From: Gemmatimonadota bacterium
Lineage (GTDB): Bacteria; Gemmatimonadota; Gemmatimonadetes; Longimicrobiales; Gaopeijiaceae
Direction of reading: 5' to 3'
Length of the DNA: 47,203 nt
Assembly: GCA_029879725.1 (NCBI GenBank)
Contig: JAOUPR010000021.1
Location: 1 to 47,203, forward strand
In this document: positions 32,776 through 41,871 of the stretch, one piece after another
Position numbering within the stretch: the first letter of the stretch is position 1
Layout of the letters: the number at the start of each line of letters is the position of its first letter
Notes under the pieces: model-generated
Told to the model about the DNA's origin: nothing
Databases searched by the model: none
Seen by the model: the letters and a program-made list of their open reading frames with translations, nothing else
Position numbers and translations under genes: made by a program

Positions 32776-34097
32776 CGCAGCGGCCGCCGATCCTCGCCGT
32801 GGTGGGGCGCCCCAACGTGGGGAAGTCCACCTTCTTCAACCGGATCATGGGCAAGCGTGTCGCCATCGTCGACGACCGGCCCGGCGTGACCCGCGACCGG
32901 AATTTCGGCCGCGCCGATTGGGCGGGACACGCCTTCTTCATCGTCGACACCGGCGGCGTCGTGGAGGGGAGCGACGAGCCGCTGGACCGTGCCATCCGGG
33001 AACAGGCCCTCGCGGCGGTCCAGGAGGCCGACGTGATCCTCTTCCTGGTGGACGGCAAGGCCGGCGTGCACCCTCTGGACGAGAAGCTGGCCGACGTCCT
33101 CCGCAAGGCGAACAAGCCGGTGCTCCTGGTGGTGAACAAGATGGACAACCTTCCCCGCGAGATCGCGCACCACGAGTTCTGGTCTTTGGGGATGGGCGAG
33201 CCCGTCGCCGTGAGCGCGGTCTCCGGCAAGGGGTCGGGAGACCTCCTCGACCGGGTGTTCGAGGTGCTCCCGGAGGTGGAGGACGAGGGGGTGGAGGAGG
33301 GGCTCATCCGGGTGGCCGTGGTGGGGAAGCCCAACGTGGGGAAGTCGTCGTTCGTGAATCGGCTCTTCGGTGAGGAGCGGATGGTGGTGAGCGACGTGGC
33401 GGGCACCACCCGCGACCCGGTGGACACCCCCCTGCGCTACCACGACCGGACGCTGATGTTCGTGGACACCGCCGGGTTGCGCCGCCAGAGCAAGGTGAAG
33501 GACTCGCTGGAGTACTACAGCGCGCTGAGGACCGAACGCGTGGTTCGCGAGGCCGACGTGTGCGTGGCCCTGGTGGACGCCACCGAGGAGTTGCATCACC
33601 AGGACCTGCGCATCATCGAGTCGGCGTGGGAGGCGGGCGCCGCCGTGATCCTGGTGGCCAACAAGTGGGACCTCGTGGAGAAGGACACGAGCACGGCGCC
33701 CGACTGGGAGAAGACGATGCGGGAGCGCTACCCCTTCCTCACCTGGGTGCCCATCGTGTTCACGTCGGCGCTCACGGGACAGCGGGTACGCAAGGTCCTC
33801 GACCTCGTCCTGGAGGTGGAGGCGGAGCGTCACCGCCGTATCGCCACGGCGGAGGTCAACGAGGCCGTGGAGGAACTGATGCGGAGGCAGCCTCCGCCCC
33901 ACTTCCGCGGCCGGCCGGTGAGGATCAAGTACGGAACGCAGGTCTCGGCGGCTCCTCCCACCTTCGTCCTCTTCGCCAACTTCCCCAAGGCGGTTCCGGA
34001 CCACTACATTCGCTACCTCCTGAACGGGATCCGGGCGCGGTGGGGGTTCATCGGCACGGCCGTTCGCCTCAGGCTTCGCAAGGGCAAGGAATCTTGA
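32772..34097 (+). CDS. der: Ribosome biogenesis GTPase Der
   Basis: Der (EngA) assembles the 50S subunit and has two tandem GTPase domains. Both are visible: G1 GRPNVGKST with DTGG, NKMD and SAVSG; G2 GKPNVGKSS with DTAG, NKWD and SALTG. A KH-like C-terminal domain follows (HFRGRPVRIKYGTQVSAAPPTFVLF). Length is 441 residues. GTG 32772 is preceded by AGGAGG with a 4-base spacer and overlaps the DUF512 stop. Confidence 0.97.
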   Translation: MTQRPPILAVVGRPNVGKSTFFNRIMGKRVAIVDDRPGVTRDRNFGRADWAGHAFFIVDTGGVVEGSDEPLDRAIREQALAAVQEADVILFLVDGKAGVHPLDEKLADVLRKANKPVLLVVNKMDNLPREIAHHEFWSLGMGEPVAVSAVSGKGSGDLLDRVFEVLPEVEDEGVEEGLIRVAVVGKPNVGKSSFVNRLFGEERMVVSDVAGTTRDPVDTPLRYHDRTLMFVDTAGLRRQSKVKDSLEYYSALRTERVVREADVCVALVDATEELHHQDLRIIESAWEAGAAVILVANKWDLVEKDTSTAPDWEKTMRERYPFLTWVPIVFTSALTGQRVRKVLDLVLEVEAERHRRIATAEVNEAVEELMRRQPPPHFRGRPVRIKYGTQVSAAPPTFVLFANFPKAVPDHYIRYLLNGIRARWGFIGTAVRLRLRKGKES

Positions 34098-34741
34098 GCT
34101 ACCTCCTTCTCGGACTGGCGTACCTCTGCGGCGCGACGCCCACCAGCTATTGGGTGGGCCGCACCTTCTTCCGCCTCGACCTGCGGGAGCACGGCTCCGG
34201 GAATCTGGGCGCCACCAACACCTTCCGGGTGATGGGATGGCGGGCCGCGCTTCCCGTGATGGCGGTGGACGTCTTCAAGGGGTTCGCGCCCGTCTGGTTC
34301 TTCCCCCCGCTGGTGGACGCCTCCTTCGGGTGGACGTTGGCCTTCGGCGGGGCCGCCATCGTGGGCCACATCTTCTCGGTCTGGGTCGGCTTCCGGGGAG
34401 GGAAGGGCGTGGCCACGAGCGGGGGCGTGTTCCTCGCCCTGGCGCCCCTGGCGGTCCTCGGCGGCTTCCTGGTGTGGGTCGCCGTGACCTTCGCCACCCG
34501 GTACGTCTCCGTGGGCTCCATGGCGGCGGCGCTTTCGCTCCCGGTGTTCGTGTGGCTCACCGACGCGCCCGGAGGGATGCCGCTACGGGTGTTCACGGCG
34601 GGGCTCGCCCTCTTCGTGGTCTGGGCCCACCGCACCAACGTGCGGCGCCTCCTGCGCGGCGAGGAGAACCGGTTCGGGCGGAAGGACACCCGCCCCCTGG
34701 TCGCGGAGGGCTCGGGGCAGGGTGGGGAGTCCACCCCGTGA
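34094..34741 (+). CDS. plsY: Glycerol-3-phosphate acyltransferase PlsY
   Basis: PlsY is an integral membrane enzyme that moves acyl groups from acyl-phosphate to glycerol-3-phosphate, the first phospholipid step. TTG 34094 overlaps the der stop (TTGA) with AAGGA just before it. The three conserved motifs are GSGNLGATNTFR near residue 35, the glycine-rich GGKGVATSGG near residue 100, and the C-terminal HRTNVRRLLRGEENRFG. About 215 residues and five membrane helices fit the family. Confidence 0.95.
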   Translation: MSYLLLGLAYLCGATPTSYWVGRTFFRLDLREHGSGNLGATNTFRVMGWRAALPVMAVDVFKGFAPVWFFPPLVDASFGWTLAFGGAAIVGHIFSVWVGFRGGKGVATSGGVFLALAPLAVLGGFLVWVAVTFATRYVSVGSMAAALSLPVFVWLTDAPGGMPLRVFTAGLALFVVWAHRTNVRRLLRGEENRFGRKDTRPLVAEGSGQGGESTP

Positions 34742-35751
34742 GCGAACCCATCCGCGCCGCCGTGGTGGGGTCGGGGAGCTGGGGCACAGCCCTGGCGATG
34801 CTCCTGGCCTCCAAGGGCCATGAGGTCACGCTCTGGTCGTACGAGGGCGAGGTGGCCCGCTCCATCAACGAGGAGCACGTCAATCCGTATCTGGAGGGCA
34901 TCACGCTCCCCCGGTCCGTGGTGGCCACCACCGACCTGGGCGGAGCGGTGGCGGGGGCCCCCCTGGTCGTATCGGTGAGTCCTTCGCAGTTCGTGGGGCC
35001 CGTGATGGCGGAGGCCGCTCCGTTCATCGAGGCCGACGCGACGCTGGTGAGCGCGTCCAAGGGGATCGAGCTTTCGACCCTGCGGCGCATGGACGAGGTG
35101 CTGGGAGGTATCGTGTCCGCGGAGCTCATGTCGCGGCTCTGTGTCCTCTCCGGGCCCAGCTTCGCGGTGGAGGTGGCGCGGGGAGAGCCCACCGCGGTGG
35201 TGGTCGCCTCCGCCTCGACTTCCGCGCGTGAGGACGTGCAGGGGTGGTTCCAGACGGATACGTTCCGTGTGTACACCTCGTCCGACGTGGTCGGCGTGGA
35301 GCTCGGCGGCGCGCTCAAGAACGTGGTCGCGCTGGCCGCCGGGATGGCGGCGGGGCTGGGGTACGGACACAACACCATGGCGGCCATCATCACGAGAGGG
35401 CTCGCCGAGATGGCGCGCCTGGGCGTGGCCATGGGCGCGGACGCGTCCACGTTCTCCGGGCTCGCCGGGATGGGGGACCTGGTGCTGACCTGCACCGGGA
35501 GCCTCAGCCGCAACCGGAACGTGGGAGTCCGCCTGGGGAAGGGCGAGACCCTCGAGGAGATCCTCGGGGAGATGTCGGCCGTGGCGGAGGGAGTGAAGAC
35601 GGCGGAAGCGGTCCGCACGCTGGCGGGGCGTCACGGAGTGGAGATGCCCATCGTGGAGCAGGTGTACGCCATCCTGCACGAGGGCGCCGAGCCCGCCGCG
35701 GCGCTGCGAGCGCTCATGACGCGGGATCCGAAACCGGAGATCTGGGGATGA
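34738..35751 (+). CDS. gpsA: Glycerol-3-phosphate dehydrogenase [NAD(P)+]
   Basis: GpsA reduces dihydroxyacetone phosphate to glycerol-3-phosphate, the substrate of PlsY encoded immediately upstream. The N-terminal Rossmann segment VVGSGSWGTALAMLLASKGH is clear, followed by SASKGIE, LSGPSFAVEVA, the catalytic Lys in GGALKNVVALAAG and SRNRNVGVRLGKG. GTG 34738 overlaps the plsY stop (GTGA). At 337 residues it has the normal length. Coupling of plsY and gpsA ensures joint supply for phospholipid synthesis. Confidence 0.96.
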   Translation: MSEPIRAAVVGSGSWGTALAMLLASKGHEVTLWSYEGEVARSINEEHVNPYLEGITLPRSVVATTDLGGAVAGAPLVVSVSPSQFVGPVMAEAAPFIEADATLVSASKGIELSTLRRMDEVLGGIVSAELMSRLCVLSGPSFAVEVARGEPTAVVVASASTSAREDVQGWFQTDTFRVYTSSDVVGVELGGALKNVVALAAGMAAGLGYGHNTMAAIITRGLAEMARLGVAMGADASTFSGLAGMGDLVLTCTGSLSRNRNVGVRLGKGETLEEILGEMSAVAEGVKTAEAVRTLAGRHGVEMPIVEQVYAILHEGAEPAAALRALMTRDPKPEIWG

Positions 35752-35822
35752 CGGGGGTGGCCACGTGGGATCCGGGCACGAAGCGGGTCCGTTGGAGCAC
35801 GGCGAGACGTCGAGGAGGCGTG

Positions 35823-36194
35823 ATGAAGGAACCCATCGCGAAGAAAGCCTATTATTCCATCGGAGAGGTCTGTGAGATCACCGGCCTCAAGCCCCATGTG
35901 CTGCGGTACTGGGAAACCCAGTTCGAGATCCTCAATCCCACCAAGAACCGGGCGGGGAATCGGGTGTTCAGGCCCAAGGAGATCGAGGTGATCCTCCTGG
36001 TGAAGCACCTCCTGTACAAGGAGAAGTACACCATCGACGGGGCCCGCAACCGCCTCCAGGAGATGCGTCGTTCCGGCGAGATCTCCGGAGAGCGGCAGGA
36101 CGTGGTGGAGCCCGAGGTCCTGGCGACCATCAAGACCGAGCTGGAAGACCTCCTGGCCCTCCTCACCCCTCCGGAGCGGAGCGCGGGTGTCTGA
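35823..36194 (+). CDS. MerR family transcriptional regulator
   Basis: ATG 35823 has GAGGAGG 4-10 bases upstream and gives 123 residues. The winged helix-turn-helix is visible: YYSIGEVCEITGLKPHVLRYWETQF, then NRVFRPKEIEVILLVKHLL. A short helical C-terminus (about 70-115) follows, with no effector-binding cysteines, so it is a small MerR of the type found next to housekeeping genes in Gemmatimonadota-like operons. The target is unknown. It overlaps surE by 8 bases. Confidence 0.88.
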   Translation: MKEPIAKKAYYSIGEVCEITGLKPHVLRYWETQFEILNPTKNRAGNRVFRPKEIEVILLVKHLLYKEKYTIDGARNRLQEMRRSGEISGERQDVVEPEVLATIKTELEDLLALLTPPERSAGV

Positions 36195-36948
36195 TCCGAT
36201 GCACATCCTCTGCACCAACGACGACGGGTTCCTGGCCACCGGGATCGGCGTTCTCGGCCGGGCGGCCAGCGCCCTCGGGACCGTCACCACGGTGGCGCCC
36301 GACCGGGAGCAGAGCGCGACGAGCCACTCGCTCACGCTCCACCATCCGCTGCGGGCCCGGCGTACCATGGACGGGAGCTGGGTGGTGGACGGCACGCCGA
36401 CGGACTGCGTGATCCTCGCGGTGAGCGAGCTGGCGCCGCAGCGCCCCGACCTGTGCGTGTCCGGCGTGAACCACGGCCCCAACATGGGAGAGGACGTCCT
36501 GTACTCGGGCACCGTGGCGGCGGCCATGGAAGCCACCGTCATCGGGATCCCGTCCGTGGCCTTCTCGTACACGGGAGACCGCCCCGAGGAGCTGGAGGGG
36601 TGGGAGGGCGTGGTGCGCTCCATCCTCTCCTCGCTGGTGGGACAGCGCACCTTTCCCGCCCACACCCTCTTCAACGTGAACCTCCCCGCCGTAGAACCCG
36701 CGGACGTGAAGGGGATCAAGGTCACGTCGCTGGGCCGGCGCCGTTACTCCGACTCCATCACCCGGGCCGCCGACCCCATGGGTCGGGAGTACTACTGGAT
36801 CGGGGGAGGGGTGGCCAGCTGGAAGGGAGGGGAGGATTCCGACTTCCACGCGGTGGCCGACGGGTACGTGTCGGTGACCCCTCTTCATCTCGACCTCACG
36901 AACTACGCTCTACTCGAGGAGATCCGCGGGTGGTCACTGGACCTGTAG
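36187..36948 (+). CDS. surE: 5'/3'-nucleotidase SurE
   Basis: SurE is a metal-dependent nucleoside monophosphate phosphatase linked to stationary-phase survival. The metal site is in ILCTNDDGFLATG at the N-terminus, with SATSHSLTL, VDGTPTDCV and the VSGVNHGPNMGEDVLYSGTVAAAMEA block. GTG 36187 has a better-placed ribosome site; ATG 36199 aligns better with family N-termini (MHILCTNDDG). About 250 residues is standard. It overlaps pcm by 19 bases, a pairing known from many bacteria. Confidence 0.94.
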   Translation: MSDPMHILCTNDDGFLATGIGVLGRAASALGTVTTVAPDREQSATSHSLTLHHPLRARRTMDGSWVVDGTPTDCVILAVSELAPQRPDLCVSGVNHGPNMGEDVLYSGTVAAAMEATVIGIPSVAFSYTGDRPEELEGWEGVVRSILSSLVGQRTFPAHTLFNVNLPAVEPADVKGIKVTSLGRRRYSDSITRAADPMGREYYWIGGGVASWKGGEDSDFHAVADGYVSVTPLHLDLTNYALLEEIRGWSLDL

Positions 36949-37607
36949 AAGATCCCCGGTTCGTCGGCTATCGCCGCAAGCTCATCGAGGACATCCGTTC
37001 CCACGGGGTCGACGACCTCGAGGTCCTCGAGCTGTTCGACCGCGTGCCCCGCCATCTCTTCCTTCCCGAGGGAGTGCTGCCGCGGGCGTACGAAGACGCG
37101 CCCATCCCCATCGGCTTCGGGCAGACGGCGTCGCAGCCGTCGCTCCAGGCGTACTACCTCACGCTCCTCAAGCCCACCCGCCAGGAGAAGGTCCTGGAGA
37201 TCGGCACGGGCTCGGGGTACCTGACGGCCCTCCTGGCCCTCATGGCGGACCGGGTGTACTCGGTGGAGCGCGTGCGGGAGCTGTCCCACCGGGCCCGGAA
37301 GTCCCTGGACTCCCTGGCGCTCCGCAACGTGGCGCTCCTGGTGGGAGACGGCACCATCGGATGGAGGAAGTACGCGCCCTTCGACGTCATGGTGGTCTCG
37401 GCGTCGTCGCCGTCGGTGCCGTCCACCCTGGTGGACCAGCTCGCGGACGGGGGGCGGATGCTGATCCCCGTGGGCTCCAGGGACAGCCAGGACCTGGTCA
37501 TGGTGCGCAGGACGGGGTTCGCGGTCACCGAAGAAGTCGTGAAGGGGGAATGTACCTTCGTCCCCCTCCTGGGAAGCTTTGCATGGAGAGGAGAGGCGGG
37601 GGGATGA
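36930..37607 (+). CDS. pcm: Protein-L-isoaspartate O-methyltransferase
   Basis: Pcm repairs isoaspartyl residues in aged proteins using S-adenosylmethionine. GTG 36930 has GAGGAG 8 bases upstream and gives 225 residues. Signatures are PRHLFLP, AYEDAPIPIGFGQTASQP (residues about 50-67, the acceptor loop) and the SAM-binding VLEIGTGSGYLTALLA, then GDGTIGW. The surE-pcm pair suggests a joint survival and repair unit. Confidence 0.95.
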   Translation: MVTGPVEDPRFVGYRRKLIEDIRSHGVDDLEVLELFDRVPRHLFLPEGVLPRAYEDAPIPIGFGQTASQPSLQAYYLTLLKPTRQEKVLEIGTGSGYLTALLALMADRVYSVERVRELSHRARKSLDSLALRNVALLVGDGTIGWRKYAPFDVMVVSASSPSVPSTLVDQLADGGRMLIPVGSRDSQDLVMVRRTGFAVTEEVVKGECTFVPLLGSFAWRGEAGG

Positions 37608-38200
37608 TGAAGACCATGCGTCGGCTGTACGACTGGGTGTTGCACTGGGCGCAGACGCCCTACGGGGTGGCGGCCCTGTTCATCCTGGCCTTTGCCGAGT
37701 CGTCCTTCTTTCCCATCCCGCCGGACCCCCTCCTCATCGCCCTCTGCCTGGGCGCCGCGGCGCGGTCCTACCGCTTCGCCGTGGTGGCCACGGTGGCGTC
37801 GGTGGTGGGCGGGATGGTCGGGTACCTCATCGGCGCGGGGGCGTGGGACCTCATCGGAGACTGGTTCTTCGCCTACGTGCCCGGCGTGACGCCCGAGGCC
37901 TTCGAGCGGGTCCAGGGCCTCTACGACGAGTACGACTTCTGGGCCGTGTTCCTGGCGGGGCTCACCCCCATCCCCTACAAGGTGTTCACGTTGTCGGCGG
38001 GGATCTTCTCCATCAACTTCGGTGTGTTCGTGCTGGCGTCGGTGATGAGCCGGGGGCTGCGCTTCTTCGCCGTCGCGGCGCTCATCCACCACTTCGGCCC
38101 CCCCATCTCGGTGTTCATCGACCGGTATTTCGACCGCCTGGCGTGGGCCTTCGGCGTGCTCCTGGTGGGAGGATTCCTCCTGGTGAAGGTCCTTCTCTGA
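37604..38200 (+). CDS. yqaA: YqaA family membrane protein (SNARE-associated/DedA superfamily)
   Basis: ATG 37604 overlaps the pcm stop (ATGA) and gives about 198 residues; an in-frame ATG at 37583 is also possible. There are about five membrane helices and the DedA-type motif FAESSFFPIPPDPLLIALCLG near residue 30, then AGLTPIPYKVFTLSAG near residue 120. DedA-family proteins affect membrane lipid flipping and envelope integrity; for YqaA the substrate is unknown. It ends the surE-pcm unit. Confidence 0.87.
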   Translation: MMKTMRRLYDWVLHWAQTPYGVAALFILAFAESSFFPIPPDPLLIALCLGAAARSYRFAVVATVASVVGGMVGYLIGAGAWDLIGDWFFAYVPGVTPEAFERVQGLYDEYDFWAVFLAGLTPIPYKVFTLSAGIFSINFGVFVLASVMSRGLRFFAVAALIHHFGPPISVFIDRYFDRLAWAFGVLLVGGFLLVKVLL

Positions 38201-38221
38201 CCGGGGTGCGGGATACATTTG

Positions 38222-38250
38222 TTTCCAATCCCCCGGGCGGATTCTATATT
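38222..38250 (+). promoter_or_regulatory. Candidate promoter for the 38316 gene
   Basis: TATATT (38245-38250) is a good -10 element. TTTCCA (38222-38227) sits 17 bases upstream but is a poor -35. A leader of about 60 bases with GGAGGAG before the ATG would follow. Confidence 0.4.
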
Positions 38251-38315
38251 GAGGATTCACGAAACGAGGGGCGTCGGGGGTTCCGGCGTATGGATCCCAT
38301 GCAGGGAGGAGTAGC

Positions 38316-38840
38316 ATGAGCGGGGACGCCGATCAGAGCGGCGCGTCGACCGGGAGCGGGGCTCGCCGCCTGCCGCCGCCCGTCTTTCCGCCCGGAAGCG
38401 GGCAGAAGGCGACGCGCTCGGTAGCCAACAACGGTCAGAATCCACGGTCGGCCGAACGCGCGCTGGAAGAGGCGCTCATCTCGCCCGACGAGCCGCTCCC
38501 GCAGCGCGGGGTGCTTCCCGAGGACGCGTTCATCTCGCCCGATGATCCGATCCCGCACCGCGATCCCGGCCAGGTATCCGTGGGAGAACTGGAAGAGGGG
38601 GACGTGGTCGTGAGCGGGATGGGCGACAACACCCACATGGCTTCCGGGAGTCCGGCGGGCCAGCACGACCCGTACGTGCGGGACCTCACGGACGAGGTGG
38701 TGCGCCTGGCCGAAGCGCTCAAGCAGAAGGGGGAGGCCGGCCTGCGGGCCCGCTCGGGGATGTCGCGCTTCGAGGCGACGTTGCGCGCCTACTGCGTGGG
38801 GTATCTCGTGGGCCGCCGGGCCAGCGAAGAGGAGGACTGA
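38316..38840 (+). CDS. Hypothetical protein with a duplicated ISPD(E/D)P motif
   Basis: ATG 38316 follows GGAGGAG at a normal distance and gives 174 residues. The first 45 residues are low-complexity Ser/Gly/Pro. A short unit is then repeated: EEALISPDEPLPQRG and EDAFISPDDPIPHRD (about residues 51-86). The C-terminal 60 residues are helical (VRDLTDEVVRLAEALKQKGEAGLR, then RFEATLRAYCVGYLVGRRASEEED). No membrane segment or signal peptide is visible. I do not recognise a family. It has its own candidate promoter and precedes tRNA-Arg. Confidence 0.75.
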   Translation: MSGDADQSGASTGSGARRLPPPVFPPGSGQKATRSVANNGQNPRSAERALEEALISPDEPLPQRGVLPEDAFISPDDPIPHRDPGQVSVGELEEGDVVVSGMGDNTHMASGSPAGQHDPYVRDLTDEVVRLAEALKQKGEAGLRARSGMSRFEATLRAYCVGYLVGRRASEEED

Positions 38841-38896
38841 CCTCGACTCCCGGGGTGGTGGACGCGGCCCCGCCGAGTGGCCATCTTCCTGATCTT

Positions 38897-38970
38897 GCCC
38901 TCATAGCTCAGGTGGATAGAGCGTCTGCCTCCTAAGCAGAAGGCCCCAGGTTCGAGTCCTGGTGGGGGCA
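38897..38970 (+). tRNA. tRNA-Arg (anticodon CCT)
   Basis: The 74-base cloverleaf has acceptor stem GCCCTCA/TGGGGGC with one G-T pair, anticodon stem TCTGC/GCAGA, loop CTCCTAA (anticodon CCT, reads AGG), and T arm CCAGG-TTCGAGT-CCTGG. CCA is not encoded. A weak promoter (TGGACG-17-CATCTT, ending 38887) may serve it. A terminator starts 13 bases downstream. Confidence 0.97.
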
Positions 38971-38983
38971 CTGGTGGGACGGG

Positions 38984-39021
38984 GAGGCCCCGCGACGTTT
39001 CTGGCGTCGCGGGGCCTCTTT
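38984..39021 (+). terminator. Terminator after tRNA-Arg
   Basis: GAGGCCCCGCGACG (38984-38997) and its exact complement (39005-39018) form a 14-bp stem with a 7-base loop, followed by TTT. Confidence 0.92.
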
Positions 39022-39178
39022 CGTGGGGAGACATTCCGGGAGACGGTGGAGGCCGCGAGGGACGGGTCACTCCGGAGGAGCCTCCCGGCCGCGGGGGTCA
39101 CGGGGCTCGCCGCCGTCACGGTTCGCGAGGTCCGGTCGTTCCAGGGTCGAACGTGCACACCCAGAAGGTGGGGGATCC

Positions 39179-39799
39179 ATGAAGACGATGGCGGGAGTGG
39201 CCCTCTGCGTGGCGGTGTTGGTGGGGCTACCGTGCAGCGGATCGGCGCAGGTGCGGGTGCGGCTTCTGGAGGTGGGCTTCGACCAGTCGTTCACTTCGCC
39301 GGGGGAGTGGGACTCGCCCGCCGGGTTCATGGCCGCCCTGGAGCTGGGTGGGCTTCCGCGTCATCTCGGGCTGCGCGTGGGCTATCGCACGCTCTCCGAG
39401 CCCGGCGCCGAGGTGGCCGCCGTGTGTTCGTTCGCCTCGTGCGTGGACGGACCGTTCAGCCAGTCGTACGGACTGAAGAACTTCTGGCTGGGCCTGACCT
39501 CCGACGTGGGAAGCCTGGGATCGACGCGGCTCGCCCTGTCCCTCAACGGCTCCCTCTATTCGCAGGCGAGACGGCTCCGCCACCTCGAGACGGGAGCGCG
39601 GTCGACGCGGGGGGAGGTGTTCGATCTCGGCATCGGTCCGGGGGTCACGCTCCGGCTTCCCGACGTGACCCTCGGTCTGCGTCCCATCGTGTACGGAAGG
39701 TACGAGCGGGTGTTCCAGGGCGGGTGCGATGCCGACGCGAGCTGCTACGGCGATCGGAACGTGGCCAGCTTCGGCGTCACCCTGGGTTGGGGGCGTTGA
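39179..39799 (+). CDS. Predicted outer-membrane beta-barrel protein
   Basis: ATG 39179 follows AGGTGGGGG. The 206-residue product starts with a signal peptide (MKTMAGVALCVAVLVGLPCSGSAQ). Alternating hydrophobic strands follow through the mature part (LGLRVGYRTL, TRLALSLNGSLYS, VTLRLPDVTLGLRPIVYGRYERV, VASFGVTLGWGR). The last strand ends in GWGR rather than aromatic. Paired cysteines in VCSFASC and GGCDADASC suggest loop disulfides. I cannot name the family. The 157 bases before it (39022-39178) hold no gene or clear promoter. Confidence 0.72.
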   Translation: MKTMAGVALCVAVLVGLPCSGSAQVRVRLLEVGFDQSFTSPGEWDSPAGFMAALELGGLPRHLGLRVGYRTLSEPGAEVAAVCSFASCVDGPFSQSYGLKNFWLGLTSDVGSLGSTRLALSLNGSLYSQARRLRHLETGARSTRGEVFDLGIGPGVTLRLPDVTLGLRPIVYGRYERVFQGGCDADASCYGDRNVASFGVTLGWGR

Positions 39800-39844
39800 C
39801 GTCAAGCTCTTCGGACGGCGGTTCGGCCTGGCGGGAGCACCCAC

Positions 39845-41869
39845 TCACACCACGGTGCGAGCGTCGAACGACTCGACGAGACGGAGCAGGTCCATGGGCT
39901 GGAAGGGCTTCGTGAGGAACGCCTGCATCCCGGCGTCCAGGCAGCGCTGACGCTCCTCCTCCAACGCGTGTGCCGTGAGCGCCACGATGGGAAGGTCGGC
40001 GTAGTCCCCGATGGCGCGGATGGCGCGTGTCGCCGTCAGGCCGTCCATCTCAGGCATCTGCACGTCCATGAGTACCAGGTCGTACGGACGTGTGCGCACT
40101 GCCTCGACCGCCAGGACACCGTTGTCCACCACATCCACCGAGTATCCGGCCTTCTTCAACACGGCCACGGCGACCTGCTGGTTCACCCGGTTGTCCTCCG
40201 CCATGAGAATCCGTAGGGACCGGTCCAGAGGTGCCTCCATCTTGCTCTCACCGACGCGGGGGCTTCCGTCGCCCTCGATCACCTCGCGGGTGGCCCGGAT
40301 CAACTCGGCAGGTGAGATGGGCTTGTGCAGGCGCCCGCTGGCCAGCGATGCCCATACGTCGTCACCGGCACTCTTCCCGGACGACACCAGCACGACCAGA
40401 GGCAAGCCTCCGTCACCCGCGCCGCGGACCCCGGGTGCGAGTATGCGGGCGGAATTGGACGGAAGCGACGAATCGACGACCATGGCGTCGAAGCGAAAGC
40501 TGCCTTCGCCCAGCATTCCGGCTGCATCCACACCCGTGCCCGCGACCTCGACTCGGGCGCCGGCGCTCCGCAAGGCCGTCGCGGCGATGTGGCGGAGCCT
40601 GTCGTGGCCGATCGCGACCAGGATGCGCCGTCCCGACAGCACGGCGGATTCCGTGAACGCCGGGGCCGCGGACTCTGGCGTATCGACGACCTCGATCACG
40701 AAGTCGAAGAAGAAGCGGCTCCCTTTGCCCAATGTGCTCTCCACCGAGAGCCTACCGCCCATCATCTCCACGATCCGACGACTGATGGCAAGCCCCAGCC
40801 CCGTTCCCCCGAACTGTCTCGTGGTGGAGGCGTCGGCTTGCGAGAATTCCTCGAAGATGTGCTTGATGTGTTCCTTCGCGATTCCGATACCGGTGTCCGC
40901 CACGGAGACCTCGACGCGGTCGCCCGCACCGGTGACGGTCGCGGAAAGCACCACTTCACCCGACTGGGTGAACTTGAGGGCGTTGCTCGCCAGGTTGGTC
41001 ACAACCTGCCGCAGGCGGAACGGATCGGCCCGGAGGAACTGGGGCACGGCGGGATCGATGTCCACGATGAGCTCCACGCCCTTCTCGCCGGCTTGAGCCG
41101 CCAGGAGTCTGGCGGACGCCTGGATGATGTCGCGCGGATCGCTGGGGATGGACTCCAGCTCCAGGTGCCCGGCCTCGATCTTCGAGAGGTCCAGCACATC
41201 ATTGAGAATCACCAGGAGCGCCTGCCCGGAGTTCTTGATCGTCTCGGCAAAACCTCTCTGCTGCGCATCGAGGTCGGTATCCAGCAGCAGGTGGGCCATG
41301 CCCAGCACACCGTTCATGGGTGTGCGGATTTCATGGCTCATGTTCGCCAGGAACTTGCTCTTCGCGTCGCTGGCGGCGCGAGCGGCCCGCGCGGCCTGGG
41401 AGAGTTGCTTCTGGCGAGACTCCAACTGTCGATTCTGGGCCCGAACCTCCCGGAGGAGTTCGTCGCGACTCTTCCGTTGAACCAGCTCCCGCAGCCCGTT
41501 CACCCCCTGTTCCTCGAACTCCGGATTACCTCCGGGGAGGAGCTTTTCGGCGCGCAGTACGTAGCGGTCGCCCTCACGGCCTTCGGTGATCCGGAATACG
41601 TTGCCGAGGGTCCCCGGCGTCCGGATGGGCTGGATGTCGGAGAGCACCAACCCGAGCAGGGGTGCTTCGCGGCGAAACGTGAGTTCGAAGCGGCACTCGG
41701 GGGACGCACCGTGCTCATGACATACGCGGGCCGCCTGGGAGATGCTCCCGGACATCCGACTGGCCGCCACGTCGTCGGCACCCAGGACCTGGGCGAGGCG
41801 ATGGAGCCTCGATCTCAATTCGAGATACGCTGCCCTATGACCGAGGATGATGGTGCCGAGGTGGATCAT
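39845..41869 (-). CDS. Hybrid histidine kinase with degenerate RsbT-like N-terminus and two receiver domains
   Basis: ATG 41869 has AAGG 7 bases upstream and lies 2 bases after the phosphatase stop; a GTG at 41893 is possible. The 674-residue protein contains: residues 1-110, a region resembling RsbT/RsbW HATPases without the N-box Asn (ISQAARV where RsbT has VAELARN); a coiled coil at 120-172; HisKA with SHEIRTP (His179); HATPase with [18 protein letters not shown] and GGTGLGLAI; receiver 1 at about 413-535, lacking the paired acids; and receiver 2 at 552-670 with Asp602 and Lys654. It is the last gene of the stressosome operon and is probably its output. No membrane segment is visible. Confidence 0.9.
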   Translation of the reverse strand: MIHLGTIILGHRAAYLELRSRLHRLAQVLGADDVAASRMSGSISQAARVCHEHGASPECRFELTFRREAPLLGLVLSDIQPIRTPGTLGNVFRITEGREGDRYVLRAEKLLPGGNPEFEEQGVNGLRELVQRKSRDELLREVRAQNRQLESRQKQLSQAARAARAASDAKSKFLANMSHEIRTPMNGVLGMAHLLLDTDLDAQQRGFAETIKNSGQALLVILNDVLDLSKIEAGHLELESIPSDPRDIIQASARLLAAQAGEKGVELIVDIDPAVPQFLRADPFRLRQVVTNLASNALKFTQSGEVVLSATVTGAGDRVEVSVADTGIGIAKEHIKHIFEEFSQADASTTRQFGGTGLGLAISRRIVEMMGGRLSVESTLGKGSRFFFDFVIEVVDTPESAAPAFTESAVLSGRRILVAIGHDRLRHIAATALRSAGARVEVAGTGVDAAGMLGEGSFRFDAMVVDSSLPSNSARILAPGVRGAGDGGLPLVVLVSSGKSAGDDVWASLASGRLHKPISPAELIRATREVIEGDGSPRVGESKMEAPLDRSLRILMAEDNRVNQQVAVAVLKKAGYSVDVVDNGVLAVEAVRTRPYDLVLMDVQMPEMDGLTATRAIRAIGDYADLPIVALTAHALEEERQRCLDAGMQAFLTKPFQPMDLLRLVESFDARTVV

Positions 41870-41871
41870 AT

